A stretch of DNA of 64,000 nt from Gemmatimonas sp. (GCA_011390935.1 JAABRL010000012.1:39435-103434), one strand, 5' to 3'; positions 29,502 through 41,103 are shown, counted from the first letter of the stretch. Made by a program: numbers and translations. Notes: a model not told the origin generated them from the letters alone.

Positions 29502-31046
29502 ATGACCTCCCTTTTCGGTCGCGTGGCGCGTGGCCTCCTTGCCGCCTGCCTGCTCACCTTGCTGCCCCTGTCGACGGCCGTTGCCGCACAGGCCGAAGGC
29601 TTCATGGGAACCGTCGATCGCGCCATGGGCGCCGTGAACGGCGTGATCAGCTCCGTCTTCTTCTACGACGTGGCGTTCTGGTCCGACACGATCACGATCC
29701 CGTTCGTGGTGATCTGGCTGGTGGTCGCGTCGACGTTCCTCACGGTGCGCATGGGTTTCATCAACCTGCGCGCGTTCAAGCATGCGCTGCAGGTTACCGC
29801 GGGCAAGTTCACCGACCCGAACGCCCCGGGCGATGTGTCGCATTTCCAGGCGCTGACCACCGCGCTGTCGGCCACGGTCGGTCTCGGCAACATCGCGGGC
29901 GTGGCCATTGCGGTGTCCACCGGTGGCCCTGGAGCGACCTTCTGGATGATCTGCGCCGGCCTGCTGGGCATGACCGCGAAGTTCACCGAGTGCACGCTCG
30001 GTCAGAAGTATCGCGGCACGTTGCCTGACGGCACGGTCATTGGTGGACCCATGCTGTACTTGTCCAAGGGCTTGGCGGAGATGGGACTGGCCGGCCCGGG
30101 GCGTGTGCTGGCGGTCGTGTTTGCCGTGCTGTGCATCGGCGGATCGCTGGCCGGCGGCAACGCGTTCCAGGTCAGCCAGTCGATGAACGCGCTGCAGCAG
30201 ACCGTCCCGGCCCTGGCGGATGCGCCGTGGGCGTACGGCCTGCTGATGTCGGTGCTGGTGGGCATCGTGATCATTGGTGGCATTCGTCGCATTGCCGCCG
30301 TCGCGGACAAGGTCGTGCCGCTCATGGCCGGTGTGTACATCGCCGGTGCCGTCACGATCCTGCTCATGAACTTCACCGCGATCCCGGGCGCCTTCGGCGC
30401 GATCATCAGCGGCGCATTCAACGCGGACGCGATGTACGGTGGCTTCATCGGCGTGCTCGTGATCGGTTTCCAGCGCGCCGCGTTCTCCAACGAAGCCGGC
30501 GCCGGCTCGGCGGCCATCGCGCACTCGGCCGCCAAGACGGATTTCCCGGTGCGCGAAGGCATCGTTGCCCTGCTCGAGCCGTTCGTGGACACGGTCGTGA
30601 TCTGCACGATGACCGCGCTGGTGATCGTGATCACGGGCGCCTACAACAACCCCGACTACGCGCAGTTCGTCACGACCAATCAGGGTGCGGCGCTGACCTC
30701 ACGCGCGATGGGTGAGCAGATCGCCTTCTTCCCGTATGTGCTGTCGATCGCGGTCTTTCTGTTTGCCTTCTCCACGATGGTGTCGTGGTCGTACTACGGC
30801 GAACGGTGCTGGGTGTGGATGTTCGGGGCGAAGGCCTCCATGTCGTACCGCGTGCTCTTTCTGATCTTCACGTTCCTTGGCTCGATCATCACCGCCACGA
30901 ACGTGCTCGAGTTCGGCGACCTCATGATTCTCGGCCTCGCCATTCCCAACCTGGCCGGTGTGTATCTGCTGCACGGCAAGGTGCGCGCCGACCTCAAGGA
31001 GTACTGGGGCAAGTACGAGCGCGGGGAGTTGAAGACGTTCAAGTAA
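29502..31046 (+). CDS. sodium:alanine/glycine symporter (AGCS family)
   Basis: A 514-residue inner-membrane protein with about 10 hydrophobic segments. It has the AGCS signature region TTALSATVGLGNIAGVAIA, followed by GGPGATFWM and EAGAGSAAIAHSAA. The family imports alanine or glycine with Na+. The N-terminus (GLLAACLLTLLPLSTAVAAQA) reads like a cleavable signal or extra helix ahead of the first core helix. The ATG at 29502 is chosen because the upstream open frame has no family likeness. The gene is monocistronic and on the opposite strand to its neighbours. Confidence 0.94.
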   Translation: MTSLFGRVARGLLAACLLTLLPLSTAVAAQAEGFMGTVDRAMGAVNGVISSVFFYDVAFWSDTITIPFVVIWLVVASTFLTVRMGFINLRAFKHALQVTAGKFTDPNAPGDVSHFQALTTALSATVGLGNIAGVAIAVSTGGPGATFWMICAGLLGMTAKFTECTLGQKYRGTLPDGTVIGGPMLYLSKGLAEMGLAGPGRVLAVVFAVLCIGGSLAGGNAFQVSQSMNALQQTVPALADAPWAYGLLMSVLVGIVIIGGIRRIAAVADKVVPLMAGVYIAGAVTILLMNFTAIPGAFGAIISGAFNADAMYGGFIGVLVIGFQRAAFSNEAGAGSAAIAHSAAKTDFPVREGIVALLEPFVDTVVICTMTALVIVITGAYNNPDYAQFVTTNQGAALTSRAMGEQIAFFPYVLSIAVFLFAFSTMVSWSYYGERCWVWMFGAKASMSYRVLFLIFTFLGSIITATNVLEFGDLMILGLAIPNLAGVYLLHGKVRADLKEYWGKYERGELKTFK

Positions 31047-31058
31047 GCGGTGCGTTGC

Positions 31059-31089
31059 CGCGCCGCCGACTCGATCAGTCGGCGGCGCG
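31059..31089. terminator. hairpin between the convergent symporter and tadA genes
   Basis: A perfect 13-bp inverted repeat (31059-31071 against 31077-31089) with a 5-base loop lies 12 bases after the symporter stop and overlaps the last codons of tadA. It can stop transcription in both directions, though T-runs are absent. Confidence 0.7.
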
Positions 31090-31542
31090 CGCTCCGGCGA
31101 AGAACGCACGCAGCAGTGCGCCCGACTCGTCCGCATCCACGCCTCCCAGCACCTGCGGCCGATGGTTGAGCTTCGGATGGCGCAACAGGTCTCCCACCGA
31201 TCCGGCCATGCCGGCCTTGTCATCCCACGCGGAGAAGACCACGCGGCCAACGCGCGCGAGCACGATGGCGCCCGCGCACATCGCGCACGGTTCAAGTGAC
31301 ACATAGAGCGTGCAGTCCGTAAGCCGAGCGTGCGTGCGTTCGCGCGCTGCGGATCGCAGTGCCAGCACCTCTGCGTGTGCGGTGGCATCACGGTCGCGGA
31401 CCATGCGATTCTGCGCACGAGCAAGCTCGACGCCGCCACACACAACCACCGCACCGACCGGCACTTCGCCCGCCTCCGCCGCTTCGCGCGCCAGTACAAG
31501 CGCGAGTGAGAGCCAGTGATGATCCTCGGCGGAGGCGATCAC
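31075..31542 (-). CDS. tadA: tRNA-specific adenosine deaminase TadA
   Basis: A 155-residue deaminase that converts A34 of tRNA-Arg(ACG) to inosine. The zinc and catalytic residues are in HAEVLAL and PCAMCAGAI. The GTG at 31540-31542 overlaps the preceding stop (GTGA) and gives the expected TadA N-terminus (HHWLSLALVLAREAAEAGEVPVGAV). The upstream open frame is not TadA-like. Confidence 0.94.
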   Translation of the reverse strand: MIASAEDHHWLSLALVLAREAAEAGEVPVGAVVVCGGVELARAQNRMVRDRDATAHAEVLALRSAARERTHARLTDCTLYVSLEPCAMCAGAIVLARVGRVVFSAWDDKAGMAGSVGDLLRHPKLNHRPQVLGGVDADESGALLRAFFAGARAAD

Positions 31543-32564
31543 GGTGTCCACCCGTAGCGGTCGTGGAGCAGCACCAGCAGCGCGTCCGTGAGGATGCCGG
31601 CGAAACGCGCGCGACTCTCGGGCGTATCGCGCACCCCGGCGAAATGGCACTCGATCTGAATCGCGTCCACGAAGCCGCCTCGGCGCGATCCGTGGCGATC
31701 GGTGTTGTAGCCGCCGCTGAAATAGTCTTCGCCCACCAGTGGCGCCGGCGCTGCGGGCGACGGGACCGACGGTATACCGCGCGCCGCAAGCAGACCGCCC
31801 AGACTCGACGGGCCGCGAAGCAGCTCACCCACCGAGGGCGTACCGCGCGCATCGGTGGCCAGTCGCGCGATACTGCTCGCACCGAGCAGGTTGCCCGCCG
31901 CGAGCTCGGCGTTCGACAAACGCAACTGTGACGCACCGAGCAGATAGCCCAGCTCGAGTCGCGCGATGTCGTGCGCATGACCGTGCAGATCGATGAGCAG
32001 ACCGCGCCCCGCGCGTCGCACCACGTCGGCGCGCGCGCTGTCGACGGCCGCGTGCATCCACTCCCACGACGAAGCCAGCATGATGGTATTGCCGCTGGTC
32101 GCTTCACCCAGTTCGCGATTCCCATCGAACTTGCGGCGGTGCAGGAGATTTGCCACGAGATGCGGTCGGCGGCCGGTGCGCGATGTGAACGAATCCACGA
32201 TCGCACGCGCCAACGCCTGCGTGTTGGCATCGTTCACGGTCACGCAACCGGCGCATGCGCGATCGAGCAGTTCGGAGGGGGACAGCAGCCCGCCATGCGG
32301 CGCGACGATCACGATCGGCGCGTCGCCGGGCGTGTACTCGATCCACTGACGCGAGTTGGTGATCGCCTGCCCGACCACGAACGGTCGCGACGGCACCTCG
32401 GGCGCCGATGGCGGCGGCGGAGCGGTCGGCGGTGGCGCGGGCGGAATCGGCGCAACCGGCGCGTCCGTCGAACCGCCGCTGCACCCGGCGGCCGCCAACG
32501 CCGAGAGCGTCAGCACCGCGTGGGCCAGGGTACGCACCAGCAAACGCGCAGGGATGAGCAGCAT
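31539..32564 (-). CDS. lipoprotein with N-formylglutamate amidohydrolase-like domain
   Basis: A 341-residue protein with a lipoprotein signal (lipobox LAAAGC, Cys about 28), a Pro-rich linker (about 38-56) and a hydrolase domain. The motifs APHGG, LLIDLHGHAHD and IQIECH align with the metal/catalytic segments of N-formylglutamate amidohydrolases (HutG-like FGase). The usual enzyme is cytoplasmic, so a lipid-anchored form suggests a different substrate, possibly a peptidoglycan or peptide amide. The gene is translationally coupled to tadA by GTGA, and the hairpin at 32587-32610 separates it from clpB. Confidence 0.7.
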   Translation of the reverse strand: MLLIPARLLVRTLAHAVLTLSALAAAGCSGGSTDAPVAPIPPAPPPTAPPPPSAPEVPSRPFVVGQAITNSRQWIEYTPGDAPIVIVAPHGGLLSPSELLDRACAGCVTVNDANTQALARAIVDSFTSRTGRRPHLVANLLHRRKFDGNRELGEATSGNTIMLASSWEWMHAAVDSARADVVRRAGRGLLIDLHGHAHDIARLELGYLLGASQLRLSNAELAAGNLLGASSIARLATDARGTPSVGELLRGPSSLGGLLAARGIPSVPSPAAPAPLVGEDYFSGGYNTDRHGSRRGGFVDAIQIECHFAGVRDTPESRARFAGILTDALLVLLHDRYGWTP

Positions 32565-32586
32565 GCGCTGAGTTTACCGGGAAGGT

Positions 32587-32610
32587 GGCGCCGGAGCGAG
32601 TCCCGGCGCC
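32587..32610 (-). terminator. possible terminator after clpB
   Basis: An 8-bp perfect stem (GGCGCCGG/CCGGCGCC, 32587-32594 against 32603-32610) with an 8-base loop lies in the 81-base gap between clpB and the lipoprotein gene. There is no T-run. Confidence 0.4.
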
Positions 32611-32645
32611 GCCGACCATTCGGATGCCGCCGATGCTGCTGCCGG

Positions 32646-35237
<2,592 letters not shown>

Positions 35238-35410
35238 GGGCTGTGGTCCGACAAGGGTGGTTCAGCGGGCGCGAGAGCTCGCAGCCGGCCGTCCAGCACA
35301 CACTGCGCTTGTCAGGAAAGGAAGGCAACGTCGATGCCAACTCCAACCTGCCGTTCCGGCGGGCGGGATCGGCGGCGTCTGCTCTGCAGCTGACGCTCTC
35401 GCATACGAAG

Positions 35411-35442
35411 ACGGCGCCCTGGGTCCGTTCACCCGGGGCGCC
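35411..35442 (-). terminator. terminator of the FlgD-like secreted protein gene
   Basis: A 13-bp stem with one G-T pair (35411-35423 against 35430-35442) and loop CCGTTC, followed on the minus strand by TCTTCG, lies 29 bases past the stop of the gene at 35472. Confidence 0.75.
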
Positions 35443-35471
35443 GTGCAATCGTTTGTGCTTAGTCCGTGGCG

Positions 35472-35939
35472 CTATTTCACCACGATCATCTTCTTCGCCA
35501 GAGGGACACCATCGATTTCCAGCAGATAGCTGTAGACGCCGGAGGGTGCATCCCGACCCGTGCTTTTCACTTTCCCGTCCCAGTAGGCTTCGTACTGCCC
35601 ACATGGAACCATGATTGCACTGATGGGCTGACCACCTGCGACACCGCTGGTGCCTCCTTTGAGCACCGGAACCGCCACTTCACGAGCAAGCAAGTTGAAG
35701 ATGCGGAGCGTAATCCGATGCTGCTTACCAGAGTCCGAGCACGTAGGCGCATCGCCAACGGCAAACGGAATCGTGGTCTCGGGGTTGAAGGGGTTAGGAT
35801 AGTTCTGGCCGAGCTTTCCAACCCCACGACGGACGACGGTGCTACCTTGGTCCTGCACACCGCCCTGCGCCGCGACATCTCGTGGCATGAACGCGCCAAC
35901 CGCCAGGACCAAGCCCAGCAGTGTCAATACACGTGTCAT
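35472..35939 (-). CDS. small secreted protein consisting of a FlgD/T9SS-like C-terminal domain
   Basis: A 155-residue protein. A signal peptide (about 1-25, ending VAAQG) is followed almost at once by LGQNYPNPFNPETTIPF, the signature of FlgD Ig-like domains. In Bacteroidota and related phyla these domains are found as C-terminal ends of large secreted proteins. The usual closing strands are present (SGVYSYLLEIDGVPLAKKMIV). Here the domain stands alone, with no passenger. Base composition is lower in GC than its neighbours. It has a strong promoter and its own terminator, suggesting independent high expression. A function cannot be assigned. Confidence 0.8.
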   Translation of the reverse strand: MTRVLTLLGLVLAVGAFMPRDVAAQGGVQDQGSTVVRRGVGKLGQNYPNPFNPETTIPFAVGDAPTCSDSGKQHRITLRIFNLLAREVAVPVLKGGTSGVAGGQPISAIMVPCGQYEAYWDGKVKSTGRDAPSGVYSYLLEIDGVPLAKKMIVVK

Positions 35940-36015
35940 GTTTTCTCCAACAGACGAATCAGGGGCCTTGGTTCAGTCTCCTGTGGTGGGTGAAGGATTA
36001 CTGCCGTTCAGACAA

Positions 36016-36043
36016 ACTATAGACGCGTGACGGGGGGTGTCAA
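36016..36043 (-). promoter_or_regulatory. strong promoter of the FlgD-like secreted protein gene
   Basis: Minus-strand TTGACA (36038-36043, perfect), a 16-base spacer and TATAGT (36016-36021, 5 of 6) would give a leader of about 70 bases. The rest of the 328-base gap (35940-36267) holds no gene; I note only a 12-base palindrome CCCTTGCAAGGG at about 36119-36130. Confidence 0.8.
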
Positions 36044-36267
36044 GCAACAATGCCGATGGCGGGCTGACCCCGTGCCGCCGCCGACGACTTGCCCCATCGC
36101 GCTCCGAGCGTGTACGGTCCCTTGCAAGGGAGACCATCACATTCTTTCAGCAAAAACCCCGCCGTCACCGCCAAGTTCCCCCTGTGATGCTGCTCACGCA
36201 TCGTTCGGGACAGGAGGCAAGCCGCTTCGACGGGAGATGACTGCCAAAAAGGCTGGCGAATCGCCGA

Positions 36268-37020
36268 TCATCCCCATCGGCCACCCTCCCACACGGCCCA
36301 CGCCTTCAAACCACGCGCGTCGGTGAGGTGCTCGCCGAGGAACTCACGCAACAGGCGCTGATGCGCTCGCCCCTCACTCTCGGTCAGCGGCGCGAGGCCG
36401 CCGCCCAGCCACGCCAGCAGGGCCGCTCGCGCCGAGGCGGGGAGCCGTCGTGCGCCGGGAGCCCGCGCCGAGCAGCGAGCACAGAGCACGCCGCCTGCGG
36501 CGTGACTGAACGGCGCCGGCCCGTCGGCGGGCAGCGGGTCGTGACAGGTCGCGCAGGCCTCGAGCTCGGGGGCAAACCCCAACTCCGCCACCAACCGCCA
36601 GAGCGCTGCCACCGCGACCGCAATCACGGTGTCGGCGGGCGCCTCCGCCAGATCGTCGAGCGCCCGCTGCGTGATCTCGAACGCGGCAGGCGCATGGTCT
36701 TCGGTGACCAGCCGTTGCACGCACTCCGAAATCGCCGCCGCGGCGGTGAACCGCGGCAACTCGGTTGCCAGCCCCGGGCGTACGCGCGCGACGTCAAAGC
36801 CGGTCAGCGTTTGCAGGTCACGACCGGGGCGCAGGTCGATCTGTGCGACGCCCTCGGCGAACAGATCGAGCGCCGCGCCGTAGCGGTTGGACGACTTGCG
36901 GGCCCCGCGTGCCAGGACCGATTGCACGCCGTACTCCCGCGTGGCGAGGCGCACAATGCGCGACGTATCGAGATAATCGAACACGTGCAGCACGAGCGCG
37001 TCGGTGGCGACCTGAGGCAT
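36268..37020 (-). CDS. recO: DNA repair protein RecO
   Basis: A 250-residue RecO, which loads RecA onto SSB-coated gaps with RecR. The N-terminal OB-fold (TDALVLHVFDYLDTSRIVRLATREYG) leads into a helical C-terminal domain with a zinc site, CATCHDPL ... CARC. Length and motif order match the family. Confidence 0.93.
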   Translation of the reverse strand: MPQVATDALVLHVFDYLDTSRIVRLATREYGVQSVLARGARKSSNRYGAALDLFAEGVAQIDLRPGRDLQTLTGFDVARVRPGLATELPRFTAAAAISECVQRLVTEDHAPAAFEITQRALDDLAEAPADTVIAVAVAALWRLVAELGFAPELEACATCHDPLPADGPAPFSHAAGGVLCARCSARAPGARRLPASARAALLAWLGGGLAPLTESEGRAHQRLLREFLGEHLTDARGLKAWAVWEGGRWG

Positions 37021-37061
37021 GGGCGCAATCTAGCCCGTGCGCCACGCGACCAGCGCTCGGC

Positions 37062-38195
37062 CTACCGGAAGCGCAAATCGACGCCGCCCTGCCCAGCCGC
37101 AACCTCGCGCACCAGGTCACCACCCGGCGCGAACACCATCAGGAAGGTGGCGGAGCCCGCGCGATTCTCAATGCAGTGCAATCGACCGAGGCCGTCCATC
37201 AGGGAGCTGCCGCAACTCACCTGTGCACCGGCACCGTCGCGCAGCGCCAGCCAGTCGGCGCCCTCCATGCGCGTGCCCACGGGAGTGAGCTCGGGGAGGC
37301 GATACGAGATCGTGCGGCTGCGGAAACTGGTGAGGTCTTCGAAGAGCGTGACCTGCAGATGGCCATCGAGGCCAAGCTTGGCGCTCGCGCCGTAGGTGCC
37401 CGCAGGCATGGTGCGCGTGCCGAGGACCGTGCCGGTGCGCAGATCGACGCGTGTGATCGCTCCGCCGGCGCGCAGCGTATACGGGAAGCTCGAGAAGTCC
37501 ACGTCACCACCGGCGCTGATGTACGCGACATCACCCACCACCACCACACCGGCCCCTGAGCCGCGCAACTCGGGAAGCGGGATCACCTGTCGCGTCCCGC
37601 CGCTTGACGGAATGCGAATGAGACGCATGGCCCCGAGCGGCGTGTAGTCGGTGGCGCACGTGGCGTTCGCATCGATGACCCATGTGTCATTGCCGTACTG
37701 AAATACATCGGCAGGACAGGCGCCCACATCGGTGATGCGATCGAGGGACGCCTGTCCCGAAGACGCCACCGAGGCGAGGATCACCGTACCCGAGTCGCGC
37801 AGCGGCACGCCGATCAGCGCACGCCCACCGGTGCCGCGCAGCAGTCGCGCGCGCGCGGGATTGCCGCGTGCCGGCATCTGAATGCGGCGCACCAACGCCG
37901 AGCGCAGGTCGGCCACGAAGAGCAGATCGCCTGCACCACGGCTCGATGCAGCGAGCGCCGTATCGTTGCGCAGTTCAAACACGCCTGCGTCGAACTCATT
38001 GGGCGCCCCCAAGGTGATGCGCTGCGTCGCCGTACCCGTATCGGGCACGAGCGTCAGCCCGGGCTGAATGAAACCGTCGAGCACGGCAATACCGCGCGGG
38101 ACGAGCTGCGCGGGTGGCGTGGCGCCATCATCACCGCAGGCAGCGAGGGTGACGAGTGCAAGCGAGAACAACGACGTGCGACGAATCGATGACAT
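37062..38195 (-). CDS. predicted beta-propeller lipoprotein of the cobalamin-uptake operon (BtuG-like candidate)
   Basis: A 377-residue lipoprotein: signal MSSIRRTSLFSLALVTLAAC with the lipobox Cys at 20, followed by DDG. The rest is a series of beta-rich repeats alternating quantity, display and location phrases (DLLFVADLRSALVRRIQMP, GDVAYISAGGDVDFSS, GAITRVDLRTGTVLGTRTMP), as in YncE-type propellers. It is the last gene of the riboswitch-controlled btuFCDB operon, 11 bases after btuB. In Bacteroides a propeller lipoprotein, BtuG, caps BtuB and captures B12. A comparable role is inferred here from location and predicted fold only. Confidence 0.65.
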   Translation of the reverse strand: MSSIRRTSLFSLALVTLAACGDDGATPPAQLVPRGIAVLDGFIQPGLTLVPDTGTATQRITLGAPNEFDAGVFELRNDTALAASSRGAGDLLFVADLRSALVRRIQMPARGNPARARLLRGTGGRALIGVPLRDSGTVILASVASSGQASLDRITDVGACPADVFQYGNDTWVIDANATCATDYTPLGAMRLIRIPSSGGTRQVIPLPELRGSGAGVVVVGDVAYISAGGDVDFSSFPYTLRAGGAITRVDLRTGTVLGTRTMPAGTYGASAKLGLDGHLQVTLFEDLTSFRSRTISYRLPELTPVGTRMEGADWLALRDGAGAQVSCGSSLMDGLGRLHCIENRAGSATFLMVFAPGGDLVREVAAGQGGVDLRFR

Positions 38196-38206
38196 GGGGA
38201 GGTCAA

Positions 38207-40282
38207 TCAGGGCAGAATGGTGAACGCGACGGACCATGCGCGGCCCGGCGAGGGAAAGCCGCGTACCGACTGCCACGCACGATCGGTGGCGTTGTCGAGT
38301 GACGCGGTGAACAGCATCGGCACGCCGCGCACTCGGCGGCGTGACGACAGGGAGAGGTCCACGAGTGCCACGTCAGGCAACGTGAATGCGGGATCTCGCG
38401 GACCCGCCGTGAACGGGCGCGGACCGAGCCAGCGTGCGGACGCTCCAAGATCGAGCGGGCCGATCGGCGCCCGCACGATGGCGCCCGCCGCGTGCACCGG
38501 GACGTAGGGCGTGGGAATACGCAGCGTGCCGCTGACCAGCTCGGAGCGATGCCACGTGCCCCACGCGCTCATGTGCACACGATCTCGATCGAAGGCGCCA
38601 CGTGCCTCGACACCGTGCAGCGTTTCGGTGCCCACGTTCGCCGGGCTCCAGCCGAAGTTGCCGGGAAACCACACGATCGCATCGCGCGACGTACGCGCCA
38701 CGACCGCCGCGTCGAGCGCCAGGCGCACGACGCGATCGGGGGGCGACCGCCAGCGCAGGTACGACTCACCGTCGAACACCACGCGTTCGGCACGCAACGC
38801 CTGCACGGTGAGACGCTGCGGACTCGAGAAGTAGAGGTCGTACAACGTGGGCACGCGCACCGCCTGCGCCGCGCGCACACCGATCGCACCGAGCACGGTG
38901 GGTCGCTCGGCGGAGAGCGAGAAGGAGGGGAGCACGCCGTTGCCTCCGATCGCATCGACACGCGCACCGGCGAGCCAGTCGAGGCCGAACGCTTCGTGTG
39001 CGCGCGACAGCGACACGAACGCACGCGCGCGATCCTGCGACACATCGGTACTGGTGCGCAGCCGATCACCGCCCACGCCCCCCTGCAGCAGCACGCCGTG
39101 CACGAGCCGCCGCGCATCGACATCGGCCGCGAGTGCGTCGGCGTTGCTGTTGAAGGTTGGGCGCAACGGATCGCGGTAGGCGAGCCCGAACGCGCGGACG
39201 CCGCCGGTGATGAGCATGCGATCACGCTGCGCGCTGCCGCGCAGGAAGATGCGCGTGGTGCGTGAGCGATCCTCGTCGGCGCTCCGCACATTCACCGGCC
39301 CGACGAGCCCGAGATCGGCAGTTGCACCGAGCACCGTGAGTTGTGCGCGATCACCACGCCACTGCGCAAAGAGCGCGTGGCGTGCCACATCGTTGTTCAC
39401 TCGACGCTCATCGAGCGCGAGCCCCGTGGTGGTCGCCGTGTTGCGAAACCCGAAGTCGTTGCGGGCCACCTGACGCGACGCACCAAGGCGCAGTTGCCCG
39501 CCCGCCACATCGAGCGAGTGCGCCCCTTCGACACTCATCGCGCCGAATGCGCCCGCGCGTACTGCGGCAACCGTACCCTCCCCCGTGTGCAAGGCGAGCA
39601 CGCCGCCCACCGCCCCCGGACCGACACCAAGCGGATCGCTGCCCGGTGCCACGGTCGCACCGCCAAGCACGGCGAGCGGAACATCCGCGAGATCCGCGAT
39701 GCCGGTGGCCGGATCGGTGAGGGGCAGCCCATCGAGCGTGACGGCGACCTGCTCGCGACGCGCGCCGCGCAGCGACACCGACACCTCGCCGCGCGCACTG
39801 CGCGGCTGCGTATATGGCAGCAGGGAGACCAGCGCCCCCGCGGTGACGGCACCGAGCGCGCGCGCGTCATTCACGGCCAGCGAGTTGCCCTCGGGCAGTC
39901 GCACGGTCGTGCCCCGCACGACGCTGGCCGGCAGCAGCGCCGCCACCGGCTGCAGCACGACGTGCAGCGTGTCGTGCACGGAGGACCATGCGGCACGCCA
40001 ACGCGCGTAGCCCAACCGTTGCACCTCGATCGTGTCTCCACTCGCCGCGTACGTTCGCACGCACCCCGCGCCGACGACGGCCGACGCAGTGGCGGCGCGC
40101 GCGACGCGCGCCGAGCCCGTGCCCACGCGAATCGTGGCATCGAGCACTGGCGCCGCGGTTGCGGCGTCCTGCAGGCACACCACGCGTGCAGGACGGCGCA
40201 CCGTGTCCGCCTGCGCCTGGACGCGCGCTGTCGGCACGAGGAGCACGAGGAGCGCGAGCGCGGTTGCGGCATGCCGGATCAT
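38207..40282 (-). CDS. btuB: TonB-dependent outer-membrane receptor, probable cobalamin receptor BtuB
   Basis: A 691-residue receptor. A signal peptide (1-24) is followed by a carboxypeptidase-regulatory-like N-terminal extension (about 30-115), a plug domain (SVSLRGARREQVAVTLDGLPLTDP) and a C-terminal barrel with repeated amphipathic strands ending AWSVAFTILP. The substrate is inferred from the operon, which has a cobalamin riboswitch and BtuFCD. The ATG overlaps the btuD stop as ATGA. It is shorter and more divergent than SusC-type receptors, in keeping with BtuB. Confidence 0.85.
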   Translation of the reverse strand: MIRHAATALALLVLLVPTARVQAQADTVRRPARVVCLQDAATAAPVLDATIRVGTGSARVARAATASAVVGAGCVRTYAASGDTIEVQRLGYARWRAAWSSVHDTLHVVLQPVAALLPASVVRGTTVRLPEGNSLAVNDARALGAVTAGALVSLLPYTQPRSARGEVSVSLRGARREQVAVTLDGLPLTDPATGIADLADVPLAVLGGATVAPGSDPLGVGPGAVGGVLALHTGEGTVAAVRAGAFGAMSVEGAHSLDVAGGQLRLGASRQVARNDFGFRNTATTTGLALDERRVNNDVARHALFAQWRGDRAQLTVLGATADLGLVGPVNVRSADEDRSRTTRIFLRGSAQRDRMLITGGVRAFGLAYRDPLRPTFNSNADALAADVDARRLVHGVLLQGGVGGDRLRTSTDVSQDRARAFVSLSRAHEAFGLDWLAGARVDAIGGNGVLPSFSLSAERPTVLGAIGVRAAQAVRVPTLYDLYFSSPQRLTVQALRAERVVFDGESYLRWRSPPDRVVRLALDAAVVARTSRDAIVWFPGNFGWSPANVGTETLHGVEARGAFDRDRVHMSAWGTWHRSELVSGTLRIPTPYVPVHAAGAIVRAPIGPLDLGASARWLGPRPFTAGPRDPAFTLPDVALVDLSLSSRRRVRGVPMLFTASLDNATDRAWQSVRGFPSPGRAWSVAFTILP

Positions 40283-41103
40283 GCACGCCGTCCGCGCGAC
40301 CCACCGCGCAGTGGCAACAGCGCCGGCGCGCCAACCGCCGGGTCACGCGTCACCACCAGGGGCCACTCGTACACCCGCTCGAGCACGTCGCCGCGCATCA
40401 CGTCGGTGGCCGACCCACTCGCGGCCACCTGCCCTGCGTGCAGGAGCACGATGTGCGCCGCGAATCGCGCCACCAGATTGAGCTGATGGCTCACGAGCAG
40501 GATCGTGCGCCCTTCGGCCGCGAGTTCGTCGAGCAGTTCGAACACCGCCATTTCGTGCGCGATGTCGAGGAAGGTGGTGGGTTCGTCGAGCACGAGCACC
40601 GATGCTTCCTGCGCGAGCGCGCGCGCGATACGTACGCGCTGCCATTCGCCACCGGAGAGCGTATCGGTGCGGCGTGTCGCCAGATGCGCCATGCCCGCCT
40701 TGTCCAGCGACGACTCGATGATCGCGAGATCGTGCGCACGAAGCGGGGTGAACGCGCCGAGATGCACATGCCGACCGAGCGCCACGAACTCGCGTACCGG
40801 CAGCGGCATCTGCACCTCTTCCCGCTGCGGTACCACCGCCACGCGCTGCGCGAACTCGCGCGCGCTCAGCGCGGCGCGCGGCGTGTCGCCAATACGAATC
40901 GCACCGGCCGACAACGACACGCGCTGCAGTAGCGCGCGCACGAGGGTGCTCTTGCCGCTGCCGTTCGGTCCCACGACCGCCGTGACACGTGCCGGCTGGG
41001 CGTGAATGGTCACACCAGCGAGCGCCGGCACCTCTGCACGCGGATACGTCACCGCGACCTGGTCGAAGAGCAAACCGGGCACCGATGGCATGACCTCGCT
41101 CAT
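40279..41103 (-). CDS. btuD: cobalamin ABC transporter ATP-binding protein
   Basis: A 274-residue ABC ATPase of the FecE/BtuD type: Walker A GPNGSGKST, Q-loop VVPQREE, signature LSGGEWQRV, Walker B VLVLDEPTTFLD and the switch His in SHQLN. It powers vitamin B12 import through BtuC. The ATG at 41101-41103 overlaps the btuC stop, and the open frame continues upstream only as a btuC shadow. Confidence 0.93.
   Translation of the reverse strand: MSEVMPSVPGLLFDQVAVTYPRAEVPALAGVTIHAQPARVTAVVGPNGSGKSTLVRALLQRVSLSAGAIRIGDTPRAALSAREFAQRVAVVPQREEVQMPLPVREFVALGRHVHLGAFTPLRAHDLAIIESSLDKAGMAHLATRRTDTLSGGEWQRVRIARALAQEASVLVLDEPTTFLDIAHEMAVFELLDELAAEGRTILLVSHQLNLVARFAAHIVLLHAGQVAASGSATDVMRGDVLERVYEWPLVVTRDPAVGAPALLPLRGGSRGRRA

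Noticed and set aside
35238..35471. CIRCE, HAIR or sigma-32-type heat-shock element upstream of clpB
   Set aside because: I searched by eye and saw no matching inverted repeat or convincing promoter.
36119..36130. Palindrome CCCTTGCAAGGG in the gap after recO
   Set aside because: It is a lone 12-base palindrome with no partner site, no loop for a terminator and no promoter overlap; too little to call an operator.
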